A stretch of DNA of 64,000 nucleotides. Source: DATLZU01 sp035573855 (lineage in GTDB: Bacteria > Nitrospirota > Nitrospiria > Nitrospirales > Nitrospiraceae). The notes beneath the pieces are model-generated. The model saw only the letters and a list, made by a program, of their open reading frames with translations, had not been told where the DNA came from and did no database searches. The stretch covers positions 62,001 through 126,000 of the forward strand of contig DATLZU010000021.1 of NCBI GenBank assembly GCA_035573855.1, read 5' to 3'. Position 1 is the stretch's first letter. Every line of letters starts with the position of its first letter. Below, one piece after another: positions 56,698 through 64,000 of this stretch. Made by a program: the position numbers and the translations under genes.

Positions 56698-58650
56698 ATG
56701 AGCCACCTGATTCAGATCGAAGGAGCGGGCGCCAGGCGGAGGAGCGGCCGCAAGCTCAAGACTATGCTTTTGTTCCCGCCGGAATGGGTGCCGACCGCGC
56801 CCTACCTGGCCTTGCCCTGCCTGGCCGCCGTCCTTCGCGAGCACGGGCACGAGGTCATCCAGAAAGACGTCAATATCGAGATGTACAATCACTTCTTCAG
56901 CGATATGTTCCTCATCTGGATCAAAGCCAGGATGGGCATGCAGTTGAAGGAGTTGGAAGCCAAGGAGCAGGCAGGATGGTTGACCGACCAGGAGGCGGAT
57001 CAGAAGGCCTGCTTGGAGGCCAAGGCCTCGATCGATGTGTTTGAACTGGCGGAACGGGCCGAGCGGGCGAAGCGCATCGTCCATAGCGAGGAGTTTTACG
57101 ATGCCGACAAGTTGGAGTGGGCGCTGAACACGTTCCGTGAGGTGATGCAGTACATTTCCGCCGCGTACTACCCGGCGTCGCTGGTGTTCTACCCGATGGA
57201 GAGCAACCTGGGTTACCGGCCCGGCGTGTCCAAGGAGGTCTTTGCTTGTCTCGACGACGACCAGGTGAATGTCTATCGTGATGTTTGTCGGCAACTGGTC
57301 TTGCCGGTCGTCGGCAGGGAGTCGCCGGAGGTGGTGGGCGTCTCGATTGGGACGCAAATGCAGCTGCTGGCCGGTCTGACCATTTGCAAAATGATCAAAG
57401 AAGCGTTCCCGCAAATCCACGTCGTGGTGGGCGGCAACGTCATTACGAGATTACAGGAAGAATTGCCGAAGCACGAGCGGTTTTTCACCGAAGTGTTCGA
57501 TTCGGCGATTCTGTACGAGGGCGAGCACGCTTTGCTGTGGCTACTCGAAGCGCTGAGCGGAGAACGAGATCTGGCTTCGGTACCGAACCTCATGTATCGC
57601 GACGGTCAGGGGATTCGGACGAGCCAAGAGATCTATACGGAGAAGACGACGGCGCTGCCCTTGCCGGACTTCGACGGCTTGCCTTTGGACAGCTATTTTG
57701 TGCCGGTGCGTATCCTGCCCTATCTCGCGACCAGAGGCTGCTATTGGGGGCGGTGCACGTTCTGCGATCACGGGCAGGGTTATTTCGACCAATATCGAGG
57801 GATGCCGGCGCACCTGGTTGTACAGCAGCTCAAGGCGTTGAAGGACAAATATCGCTGCGAACATTTTCTGTTCTCCGACGAATCCTATCCGCCCGCGCTC
57901 TTTAAGAAGGTCACGCAACTCCTGGTTGAGCAGAACGTCGGCATCAAGTGGACGACGCTGATCCGCTTCGAGGAAACGCTGCAGGACCCGGAGATCTGGA
58001 AGCTGGCCGCAAAATCCGGATGCTGCACGCTCTATTATGGGATGGAATCGGCTAATGAGCGTGTGCTGAACTTGATGGACAAGCACGTCAAAAAGAGCGT
58101 CATCGAGCACAATCTGAAAGAAGCGGCCAAGGCGGGTATCTGGAACCACGTGATGGCTTTTTATGGGTTTCCCGGCGAGACCCGCGAGGAGGCGCTGGAG
58201 ACCAGGCAATTTATTCTCGACAATCAGCCGTACATTCATTCGGTCGAGCTCTTCTATTTTGTTGCCTATCGCCATACGCCGATGGTCCGGAACCCCGAGA
58301 AATTCGGCATCACTATTCACAAACAGGAGGAGTACGACCTTCCGCTGGATTACTATTACACCTTGAATGAGCCGGGTGGACTTTCTTGCCTCGACGCGAT
58401 GCAGCTCTGCGAGGAGTTTTATCGAAACGATTTCCAGCCCTGGGCTGTTCGGGTGAACGCCCGCGAGCATGTCTTTCTTTATATCTCCAAGTACGGCACC
58501 AACCGGTTGCCGCAGATCTACGCGCAGCGAAAAGAGGGCGCCGCGGACAGCGTCTCCGGGCTAGTAACCTGGCCGGTTGCATTGGGCGAGGGCGAAGGGA
58601 AGGCTGGCGAGCCGTCGATGACCCGGGTGGTCAGCCACGCGGTGTCATGA
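56698..58650 (+). CDS. Cobalamin-type radical SAM protein, copy 2
   Basis: A 650-residue paralogue of the preceding gene, 10 bp downstream. Same layout: Rossmann B12-type domain with helical insertion (FYDADKLEWALNTFREVM), PLPDFDGLPLDSYFVPVRILPYLATRGCYWGRCTFCDHG with Cys348, Cys353, Cys356 (C-x4-C-x2-C), and GIWNHVMAFYGFPGETREEA. Conservation between the copies is high over the whole length, pointing to tandem duplication followed by divergence. The C-terminal 40 residues are unique and low-complexity. Confidence 0.85.
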   Translation: MSHLIQIEGAGARRRSGRKLKTMLLFPPEWVPTAPYLALPCLAAVLREHGHEVIQKDVNIEMYNHFFSDMFLIWIKARMGMQLKELEAKEQAGWLTDQEADQKACLEAKASIDVFELAERAERAKRIVHSEEFYDADKLEWALNTFREVMQYISAAYYPASLVFYPMESNLGYRPGVSKEVFACLDDDQVNVYRDVCRQLVLPVVGRESPEVVGVSIGTQMQLLAGLTICKMIKEAFPQIHVVVGGNVITRLQEELPKHERFFTEVFDSAILYEGEHALLWLLEALSGERDLASVPNLMYRDGQGIRTSQEIYTEKTTALPLPDFDGLPLDSYFVPVRILPYLATRGCYWGRCTFCDHGQGYFDQYRGMPAHLVVQQLKALKDKYRCEHFLFSDESYPPALFKKVTQLLVEQNVGIKWTTLIRFEETLQDPEIWKLAAKSGCCTLYYGMESANERVLNLMDKHVKKSVIEHNLKEAAKAGIWNHVMAFYGFPGETREEALETRQFILDNQPYIHSVELFYFVAYRHTPMVRNPEKFGITIHKQEEYDLPLDYYYTLNEPGGLSCLDAMQLCEEFYRNDFQPWAVRVNAREHVFLYISKYGTNRLPQIYAQRKEGAADSVSGLVTWPVALGEGEGKAGEPSMTRVVSHAVS

Positions 58651-58796
58651 GCAAGGCGCCGATAGCAAATAGCTGGCAACGAATGATTGCCAGTGGAAGG
58701 AAACCAGGGAAACAGATCCTCTTTGGTCTCGGCACTCCGTTACCCGCTTTCCGCGGTCAGCGTTGGGATGACAGCCAATTGCTCAGCAGTTGGTAG
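58647..58796 (+). CDS. Possible small peptide coupled to radical SAM copy 2
   Basis: A 49-codon ORF whose ATG overlaps the stop of the radical SAM gene (ATGA). It reads MSKAPIANSWQRMIASGRKP and ends QLLSSW. The last 40 bp overlap the convergent J-like gene. Because a 4-bp overlap start is the rule for coupled genes here, it may be real, and could be a substrate peptide, but no leader or core motif is evident. Confidence 0.3.
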   Translation: MSKAPIANSWQRMIASGRKPGKQILFGLGTPLPAFRGQRWDDSQLLSSW

Positions 58797-58996
58797 GCTG
58801 CCTCGATCTGTTTTGTCATCGCTTCGGCTTTTTTGTACATCTGCATATACTTGCGCGGATTGTTGGTCAGGTTGGCATACCGATGGGGATGCCAGAGGTG
58901 CAGCAGTTCCCGACGTCTCCGATCGAGCAGCTCACGCGTGACCGGCAACGAGAGGCCGAACATTTCCAACGCGCGATCGAGGTCCGATTGCTCCAT
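58757..58996 (-). CDS. J-domain-like protein with HPH in place of HPD
   Basis: A 79-residue protein. Helix II 'RRRRELLHLWHPHRYANL' and helix III 'YKKAEAMTKQIEAAYQLLSNWL' copy the J-domain of DnaJ-type co-chaperones, in which 'HPDR' between the helices is essential for stimulating Hsp70. Here residues 36-38 are His-Pro-His. It might be an inactive or altered J protein. It sits between the radical SAM genes on the opposite strand. Confidence 0.65.
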   Translation of the reverse strand: MEQSDLDRALEMFGLSLPVTRELLDRRRRELLHLWHPHRYANLTNNPRKYMQMYKKAEAMTKQIEAAYQLLSNWLSSQR

Positions 58997-59079
58997 GGCG
59001 TGACGGATTCAAGCGTCCGGCGGCCATCGTCGCGCCGCCCGTCGGTGAGTGTGACAAAGAGCCGGAAACCCTGTCAATC

Positions 59080-60324
59080 ATGCGTCTAACCACTCCACTG
59101 CCCATCCTGCAGGCCCCGCCGGTCCTCAAGGGCAAAGACTACCGAGAGATCCTGAAGCGGGAAATGGACGGGGGGAAGATCCCGCTCAGCCTCGGCAAGA
59201 GCTGTCCTGTCAAGTGTGAATTTTGCTACGAGATCGACCACTCGTATCGAGAGACAGCCGACCCGCCGCGAACGACCCAAGAGGACTGGGAGTTCATTCT
59301 CGACTACATCAACAAGAAGCCGACCGATCCCCAGCAATTCTGGTGTCTAGGCGGGAACGAATACATGGAATGGACTGATCTGTTCCTGCACCCCAAGGCC
59401 ATGGAATGGCTGGAGGATTTTCTGAAGTACACCGACAAGAACGTCACGTTCTTCACCGTTGGATTCGTGCATGTGCCGAAGATCCACCAGTTGGCTGCGC
59501 AGTACCCCGGACGGATCAATTTTGAATTGTCGGTCATCACGCTGAGCGACTATCGGGAACGGCTCATGCCGCACGCTCCAGCGGTGAAGCACCTGATGAA
59601 GGTCCTAGATGGGCCGGCCGTCTCTTCAGCCAATTTTTATGCGTTCGACGACTATACGATGTCCAAGGACGCCGTCACGATCTCCGGCGTCAACCAGAAG
59701 TGCGTGTTGTGGATGGGGTGTCTGACGCCGGTGCGGGGGCTTAAGGAAGAGACGGTCGCACTGATGCGGCAAGGGCGGAAATATCTGCCGCGCGAGGCCG
59801 AGCGCGTCTACGATGCGGGCTTGCCGAATCTGCAGACCATCCACACGGAAGCTCCGATCACGGCTTTTCTGAACCGTCGTCGGATCGTGAGCCTGTTCGA
59901 TTCGCTGGAGTTGGAAAAGCATGATACGGTGGTGATGGCCAAGAGCGTCTACAAGATCCTCACAATGTACCGGAAGAATCGAGCCCGATTCCTTATGGTG
60001 CCCAATGCGACTTTGGGTGGAGACTCGGACTGCACGGTCCTGTTGACTTTCGACGACATCGCCAGACGGTTGAGCGGTCAGAAGATGATCCATGTCCCCA
60101 AGTGCATGATGCAGTCAGGGCGCGGGCCGTATACGGATATTGCCGGCGTGACGCTCGACCAGTTCATCAAGAAGACCGGTGTGAAGGTCAGGGTGTTGCA
60201 TCGGATTGATACCAGGTTCGCCAACAAACTGCTGTACCGCAACGGCCACCTGCGCAACTACGTCGAGGACTACGTCCGCAATCCTCTCACTCAGTCATAC
60301 GAAGCTCTGCCCATTTCCGCTTAG
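59080..60324 (+). CDS. Radical SAM protein with DUF512-like C-terminal region
   Basis: A 414-residue enzyme with canonical C-x3-C-x2-C (CPVKCEFC; Cys42, 46, 49). From residue 300 on, 'RFLMVPNATLGGDSDCTVLLTFDDIARRLSGQKMIHVPKCMMQSGRGPYTDIAGVTLDQFIKKTGVKVRVL' resembles DUF512, known from PDZ-radical SAM-DUF512 proteins of cyanobacteria and others; the PDZ domain is missing here. Extra cysteines (C214, C220, C322, C344) may hold an auxiliary cluster. The start at ATG 59080 leaves 83 bp to the divergent J-like gene. Confidence 0.75.
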   Translation: MRLTTPLPILQAPPVLKGKDYREILKREMDGGKIPLSLGKSCPVKCEFCYEIDHSYRETADPPRTTQEDWEFILDYINKKPTDPQQFWCLGGNEYMEWTDLFLHPKAMEWLEDFLKYTDKNVTFFTVGFVHVPKIHQLAAQYPGRINFELSVITLSDYRERLMPHAPAVKHLMKVLDGPAVSSANFYAFDDYTMSKDAVTISGVNQKCVLWMGCLTPVRGLKEETVALMRQGRKYLPREAERVYDAGLPNLQTIHTEAPITAFLNRRRIVSLFDSLELEKHDTVVMAKSVYKILTMYRKNRARFLMVPNATLGGDSDCTVLLTFDDIARRLSGQKMIHVPKCMMQSGRGPYTDIAGVTLDQFIKKTGVKVRVLHRIDTRFANKLLYRNGHLRNYVEDYVRNPLTQSYEALPISA

Positions 60325-60414
60325 CGCATATAGGCCGCTCAAGCACCGGCTGTTTTTCCGCCCTACTTTGTTTTGGAATTTGTAAGAAAGGCGGGGAAGG
60401 CAGTGGAGGGACAG

Positions 60415-61083
60415 CTATTTTGCAGTGAGGACCGGATCGAGATTGAAGGCCACGCTGATGCGCGGAGCCGTGCCTGTGTAGGTGGCCACGGCATGGAAGA
60501 GCCAACCGGGGAACATCACACACTGGCCGGCTGTGGGGGAAAACGAAATATTGCGCCCGGCATCGTGCAGTTCGGGCATGGCGTAGCGGAGGTAGGGGGC
60601 GAGCATCCTGGGCAGACAGCCCCGCGGATCAAAGAGCTGCAACTCGCCGCCGCATTTGCTATCGGGCGAGATGTCGCCGACATCCACATAATACACGCCA
60701 GACCAAAAGCTGCCGGGATGCGGATGGGCGGCGTTGCTGCCCCCCTTGCGCTGCACGTTGGACCAGACCTCGACGACCTGCCAGCCGGGACGCCGTCCGG
60801 CCGTCCCCGGCGCCCGTTCGGAGAACTCTGTCACCTGCGTGGCCACCTCAATGACAGGTTCGAACAACCGCTTCAAAGGCTCGCCGGCCCAATCCAGCAT
60901 GGAGAGATCGTGTGGAGAGGACCAGCCGACGACCTCGTAATCCGAATAAGCAGGCGTGGAGGCTTCGCGCTCGAGAATCGCACGACGCAACTGAGCATTG
61001 ATCTGTTCGTGGTCCGGAACCGTGAAGACGAGAAGGGGAGTCGAGAAAATCGGGCGGACGTTGATTTCCATTTCCCGTGCCAT
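60415..61083 (-). CDS. 2OG-Fe(II) oxygenase-family protein
   Basis: A 222-residue double-stranded beta-helix protein. 'NAAHPHPGSFWSGVYYVDVG' gives H-x-H, and 'CVMFPGWLFHAVATYTGTAPRISVAFN' supplies the second metal His and the 2-oxoglutarate Arg, the pattern of the putative 2OG-Fe(II) oxygenase family with the HPHxxSxxSGVYY signature. Likely hydroxylase or desaturase; substrate unknown. It is convergent with the third radical SAM gene. Start at ATG 61083 is preferred to 61095. Confidence 0.8.
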   Translation of the reverse strand: MAREMEINVRPIFSTPLLVFTVPDHEQINAQLRRAILEREASTPAYSDYEVVGWSSPHDLSMLDWAGEPLKRLFEPVIEVATQVTEFSERAPGTAGRRPGWQVVEVWSNVQRKGGSNAAHPHPGSFWSGVYYVDVGDISPDSKCGGELQLFDPRGCLPRMLAPYLRYAMPELHDAGRNISFSPTAGQCVMFPGWLFHAVATYTGTAPRISVAFNLDPVLTAK

Positions 61084-61203
61084 AAAAGCCAACATAGCGT
61101 TGCGTTCCCTGGCAAGTCAAGGTCAGTGCCGTGGCGACCGGCCGGGCCATGGCTACGATGGGTTTGACAAGGACTTCGGCGCTGACCTACAGTAGCGTCG
61201 GCG

Positions 61204-62136
61204 ATGGATGACGAGGTCCGAACTCTCAAGTTTTATCAGGCCGACGTCTTCACCGACCAACCGTTCGGTGGGAATCCCGTCGCCGTCGTGCCGGATGCCC
61301 AAGGCTTGACCGATCGCGAGCTGCAACAGATCGCTCGTGAAATGAACCTCTCTGAAACCGTCTTTGTCTTCCCTCCAACTGATCAGGCTGCCGTCGCCAA
61401 GATCCGCATTTTCACTCCGACGCAGGAAATTCCCTTTGCTGGCCACCCCGTTCTCGGAACCTTTTACGTACTGGGCGAACTGAAAAAGCTGGCGGTCCGG
61501 GAGCCGGTGACACGCGCCGTGTATGAGTGCAATCTCGGTCTGTTTCCCGTCGAACTTCACGCGCATCGCGGGGAGATCCTGCGGGTAGCCATGTCGCAAC
61601 CCAAACCGCAGTTTTTGAACCAGGTGGAAGGCGTCCAGGACGTCTTTGATGTCGCCAAGGCGTTGGGGGTGTCGAAAAATGCGATCACCGAGGCGAAATG
61701 GCCGATTCAGGTCGTCTCAACCGGCTTACCCGTCATAATTGTGCCGGTGCGCACGCTGACGGCCGTGCGGTCCATCATGCCGGATGTGTCGGCCGTGAAC
61801 CGGCTCTGCGAACGCTACGGAGCGAGTGGGATGATGGTGTTCACGACGATGACGGTTGATGAGTCGGCGACCGTCCACACGCGCATGTTCGCGCCGCCTG
61901 TCGGTGTGCTTGAAGATCCGGCCACCGGCAGCGCCAGCGGGGCATTGGGCGCGTATTTGGTCCATCACGGCGTGGTGGAGGTGGCTCCGATGACCGAGAT
62001 CGTCGCCGAACAGGGCTACGAAATCGAGCGCCCCTCGCGCATTCTTATCCAGGTTGAATCGGACGACGATGCGATCCAGGAAGTCAAAGTCGGCGGCCAA
62101 GTGGTGATGGTGGCGGAAGGAGTTCTAAGATTCTGA
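61204..62136 (+). CDS. PhzF-family isomerase-like protein
   Basis: A 310-residue PhzF/DapF-like two-domain protein. 'YQADVFTDQPFGGNPVAVV', 'NLSETVFVFPP' (catalytic Glu), 'EIPFAGHPVLGT' and 'DPATGSASGALGAYL' are the family motifs. PhzF isomerises dihydrohydroxyanthranilate in phenazine synthesis, but most homologues have other, unknown substrates; no other phz gene is present. It is divergent from the oxygenase gene, about 120 bp apart. Confidence 0.88.
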   Translation: MDDEVRTLKFYQADVFTDQPFGGNPVAVVPDAQGLTDRELQQIAREMNLSETVFVFPPTDQAAVAKIRIFTPTQEIPFAGHPVLGTFYVLGELKKLAVREPVTRAVYECNLGLFPVELHAHRGEILRVAMSQPKPQFLNQVEGVQDVFDVAKALGVSKNAITEAKWPIQVVSTGLPVIIVPVRTLTAVRSIMPDVSAVNRLCERYGASGMMVFTTMTVDESATVHTRMFAPPVGVLEDPATGSASGALGAYLVHHGVVEVAPMTEIVAEQGYEIERPSRILIQVESDDDAIQEVKVGGQVVMVAEGVLRF

Positions 62137-62203
62137 ATTAGGAGATGAATGAGGAATGGAACCAGAAAAGGTCTAACAATTCCTCATTCCACATTCAGCG
62201 TTC
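62135..62203. repeat. Inverted pair of heptad arrays
   Basis: The right half is perfect: ACAATTC, CTCATTC, CACATTC, AGCGTTC (62176-62203). The left half has the inverse core GAAT at 62135, 62147 and 62154. It fills the gap between the PhzF-like and dehydrogenase genes. Confidence 0.7.
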
Positions 62204-62220
62204 GTGACTATGAGGGAGTG

Positions 62221-63252
62221 ATGAAGGCGGTAGTCTTTCGCGAGCACGGCGGGCCGGAGAAATTGACCTTCGAAGAGGTGCCCACGCCGAGGACGGGGCC
62301 GGAAGAGGTATTGGTTCGCGTCAAAGCCTGCGCGTTGAATCATCTGGACATCTGGATCCGCCAAGGCATTCCGGCGTACCAGATTCCGCTCCCCCATATT
62401 TCTGGGTCGGATGTGGCCGGGGTTGTGGAAGCGGTGGGGGAGCGGGTCGAGGGCATCGCCGTCGGAAGTCGGGTTTTCGTCTCGCCCGGTTTGAGTTGTT
62501 GGCGATGCGAGCAATGTCTCGCGGGACGGGATAATCTGTGCCCGACATACGGCATCCTCGGTGCGAAGGTGGACGGGGGTTATGCGGAGTTCGTCGCCGT
62601 GCCTGCTCGGAATGTCTTGCCCATCCCCGACGGGTTGACCTTCGAACAGGCCGCTGCCTTTCCGCTTGTGTCCGTGACGGCGTGGCATATGTTGTTCACC
62701 TTGGCCGATCTCAAACCGGGCGAGACGGTTCTGGTCATGGGGGCGGGAAGCGGGGTCGGCAGCATGGCCGTCCAAATGGCCAAACTCGTCGGCGCGCGCG
62801 TCATCACGACCGTAGGGTCCGAGGACAAAATCGTCAAGGCGAAGGAACTCGGCGCGGACGAGGTGATTCAGCACTCCAAAGAGGAGGTCGCGGCGCGGGT
62901 GAAGGCGCTCACCGGAGGGCGCGGCGTGGATGTGGTGTTCGAGCATATCGGGCCCGAAGTCTGGGAAGCCTGCCTGCACGCGATGACTAGAGGCGGTCGG
63001 CTGGTTACTTGTGGCGCGACGACCGGCGGCGAAGTGAAACTGGATCTCCGCTATCTGTTTTCGCGGCAACTGACGCTGAAAGGTTCGTACATGGGCACGC
63101 GGGCCGAGTTGCTCGCCGTCGCCGCGCTGATCGGGCGGGGCAAACTCCGTCCGATCATCGACCGGATCTATCCGCTTCGGGATGCCCGCGCGGCGCAGGA
63201 ACAACTCCTGAGCCGGCGGGTCTTTGGTAAAATCGTGTTGAAGGTGGAATAG
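62221..63252 (+). CDS. Zinc-containing MDR-family dehydrogenase/quinone oxidoreductase
   Basis: A 343-residue medium-chain dehydrogenase. 'ALNHLDIWIRQGIP', 'PHISGSDVAGVVEAVGERV', the structural-zinc lobe 'CWRCEQCLAGRDNLCP' (four Cys) and the Rossmann loop 'MGAGSGVGSMAVQMAKLVGARVITTVGS' are present. Catalytic zinc ligands of alcohol dehydrogenases are only partly kept (no Cys near residue 40), so a quinone or enoyl reductase is more likely. Start at ATG 62221. Confidence 0.85.
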   Translation: MKAVVFREHGGPEKLTFEEVPTPRTGPEEVLVRVKACALNHLDIWIRQGIPAYQIPLPHISGSDVAGVVEAVGERVEGIAVGSRVFVSPGLSCWRCEQCLAGRDNLCPTYGILGAKVDGGYAEFVAVPARNVLPIPDGLTFEQAAAFPLVSVTAWHMLFTLADLKPGETVLVMGAGSGVGSMAVQMAKLVGARVITTVGSEDKIVKAKELGADEVIQHSKEEVAARVKALTGGRGVDVVFEHIGPEVWEACLHAMTRGGRLVTCGATTGGEVKLDLRYLFSRQLTLKGSYMGTRAELLAVAALIGRGKLRPIIDRIYPLRDARAAQEQLLSRRVFGKIVLKVE

Positions 63253-63300
63253 GCGTTGCGAATTCGAGCGGACACATTCTGATAAAGGAGGACCTCATCC

Positions 63301-63702
63301 ATGTCGACTGTCGGGCAGATCATGCGAAAAGATCCCAAGCGGATTCCCTACACTACGTCGGTGCGGGAGGCGGCCAAGAAGATGCGGGACGAACGCATCG
63401 GCTCGCTGCTGGTGGAGAAAAACGGCGATCTCGTGGGCATTGTCACCGATACCGACGTGGTGCGGCGGGCGGTCGCGGGAGGAGCCGATCTCAACACACT
63501 GACGGTGCAGGACATCATGACCAGCCCAATCGCCACGATCGAGGTGATGCGGACCGTGCAGGACGCCCACGACATGATGGGCGATCTGGGCGTGCGGCAT
63601 TTGGGTGTGACCGAACAGGGCAAGTTGGTGGGTTTGATCTCCGTGCGAGACCTGCTGGTGTTTTATAAGCGGGTGTCTGAGCCGAAGATTATGCAGGACT
63701 AA
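63301..63702 (+). CDS. CBS-domain pair protein
   Basis: A 133-residue protein formed by two CBS motifs (VGQIMRKDPKRIPYTTSVREAAKKMRDERIGSLLVEKNGDLVGIVTDTDVVRRAV and VQDIMTSPIATIEVMRTVQDAHDMMGDLGVRHLGVTEQGKLVGLISVRDLL). Such modules bind adenosine nucleotides and serve as energy sensors. AAAGGAGG lies 9 bp before the ATG, a strong site. Confidence 0.9.
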   Translation: MSTVGQIMRKDPKRIPYTTSVREAAKKMRDERIGSLLVEKNGDLVGIVTDTDVVRRAVAGGADLNTLTVQDIMTSPIATIEVMRTVQDAHDMMGDLGVRHLGVTEQGKLVGLISVRDLLVFYKRVSEPKIMQD

Positions 63703-63744
63703 TGGAGAACAAGAGTCGGTGCGTTATTTCGGGTGATGTGGCCG

Positions 63745-64000
63745 TCACTTGTTGAGCTCTTTGATCAGATGCCCCAACTCCGGCAGGATTAATTTTTCCA
63801 TCGCGAGCCGTACGGCATTCACTGAGCCGGGCGTGGAGAACAGGACCCGGCCGCGCACGATGCCCGCGGTGGCCCGGCTGAGCATGGCGGGTGAGCCGAT
63901 TTCCTGATAGGTTAGGTAGCGGAACAGTTCGCCGAATCCATCCAATCGCTTTTCCAATATTTTTTCGACTGCTTCGAATGTTGAATCGCGCCGTGAAATC
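63745..64000 (-). CDS. moaB: Molybdenum cofactor biosynthesis protein MoaB, C-terminal part
   Basis: The last 85 codons of a MoaB/MogA-family protein, cut by the right window edge. 'SRRDSTFEAVEKILEKRLDGFGELFRYLTYQEIGSPAMLSRATAGIVRGRVLFSTPGSVNAVRLAMEKLILPELGHLI' includes the GFGE and SRA..G...LPGS-type loop, which binds molybdopterin. The enzyme adenylates molybdopterin. The N-terminus is outside the window. Confidence 0.9.
   Translation of the reverse strand, partial: ISRRDSTFEAVEKILEKRLDGFGELFRYLTYQEIGSPAMLSRATAGIVRGRVLFSTPGSVNAVRLAMEKLILPELGHLIKELNK

Noticed and set aside
61204..62136. Phenazine biosynthesis
   Set aside because: A PhzF-like gene alone is common in bacteria without phenazines; no phzB, D, E or G is present.

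Overview
The window is a 64 kb piece of a GC-rich bacterial chromosome, densely coding and with many 4-bp stop/start overlaps. The gene content (polyamine ABC transporter, glgC, protein-thiocarboxylate sulfur genes, methionine salvage, many small zinc-ribbon and Nitrospira-type conserved hypotheticals) together with a palindromic intergenic element that resembles one I remember from Nitrospira genomes suggests a Nitrospira-like member of Nitrospirota. This assignment is inference; no rRNA is present to settle it.

Layout. 1-2.8 kb (minus): a tight operon of small protein, GT-B glycosyltransferase, SAM methyltransferase, PqqD-like protein and a radical SAM enzyme cut by the window edge. 2.9-9.3 kb: TPR protein, cupin, a MITE-like element, a tandem-domain SagB-type nitroreductase, lipoprotein, VanZ-like protein, response regulator, tRNA-Arg(ACG). 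9.6-12.5 kb: BACON/FN3 surface protein and a beta-barrel protein. 12.5-16.7 kb: a Ski2-like helicase split into two genes in reversed order, overlapping glgC. 17.2-21.1 kb: potABCD. 21.3-26.9 kb: tripartite RND efflux system. 27-31 kb: HEAT-repeat protein, peptide deformylase, MsbA-type ABC exporter, small zinc-ribbon proteins.

31.3-36.6 kb (minus) is a nine-gene sulfur-carrier locus: ThiS-like carrier ending Gly-Gly-Gly-Arg, CysK, E1-like enzyme, threonine-synthase-like enzyme, CysO/MoaD-like carrier, NIL-domain protein, second E1-like enzyme and a JAMM peptidase. It looks like a protein-thiocarboxylate route to sulfur amino acids with two carriers and two activating enzymes. 36.7-50 kb is mostly housekeeping and unknown genes (FAD enzymes, PLD-family nuclease, DUF3386, ClpS, a frame-split Ca2+/H+ antiporter, HemW, FmdB-type protein), then mtnB-mtnD-mtnC of methionine salvage.

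52-62 kb is the most unusual part: a ProA homologue without its catalytic cysteine, a two-part methyltransferase, two tandem paralogous cobalamin-type radical SAM proteins with a C-x4-C-x2-C cluster motif behind a good sigma70-like promoter, a J-domain-like protein with HPH instead of HPD, a third radical SAM enzyme with a DUF512-like tail, a 2OG-Fe(II) oxygenase and a PhzF-type isomerase. This may be an undescribed modification or biosynthetic pathway. The window closes with a quinone-oxidoreductase-type dehydrogenase, a CBS-pair protein and the 3' part of moaB.

A pattern running across the whole window is a family of short arrays with strict 7-nt periodicity, found in nine places, mostly in intergenic gaps but also twice, in opposite orientation, inside the SagB-type gene.
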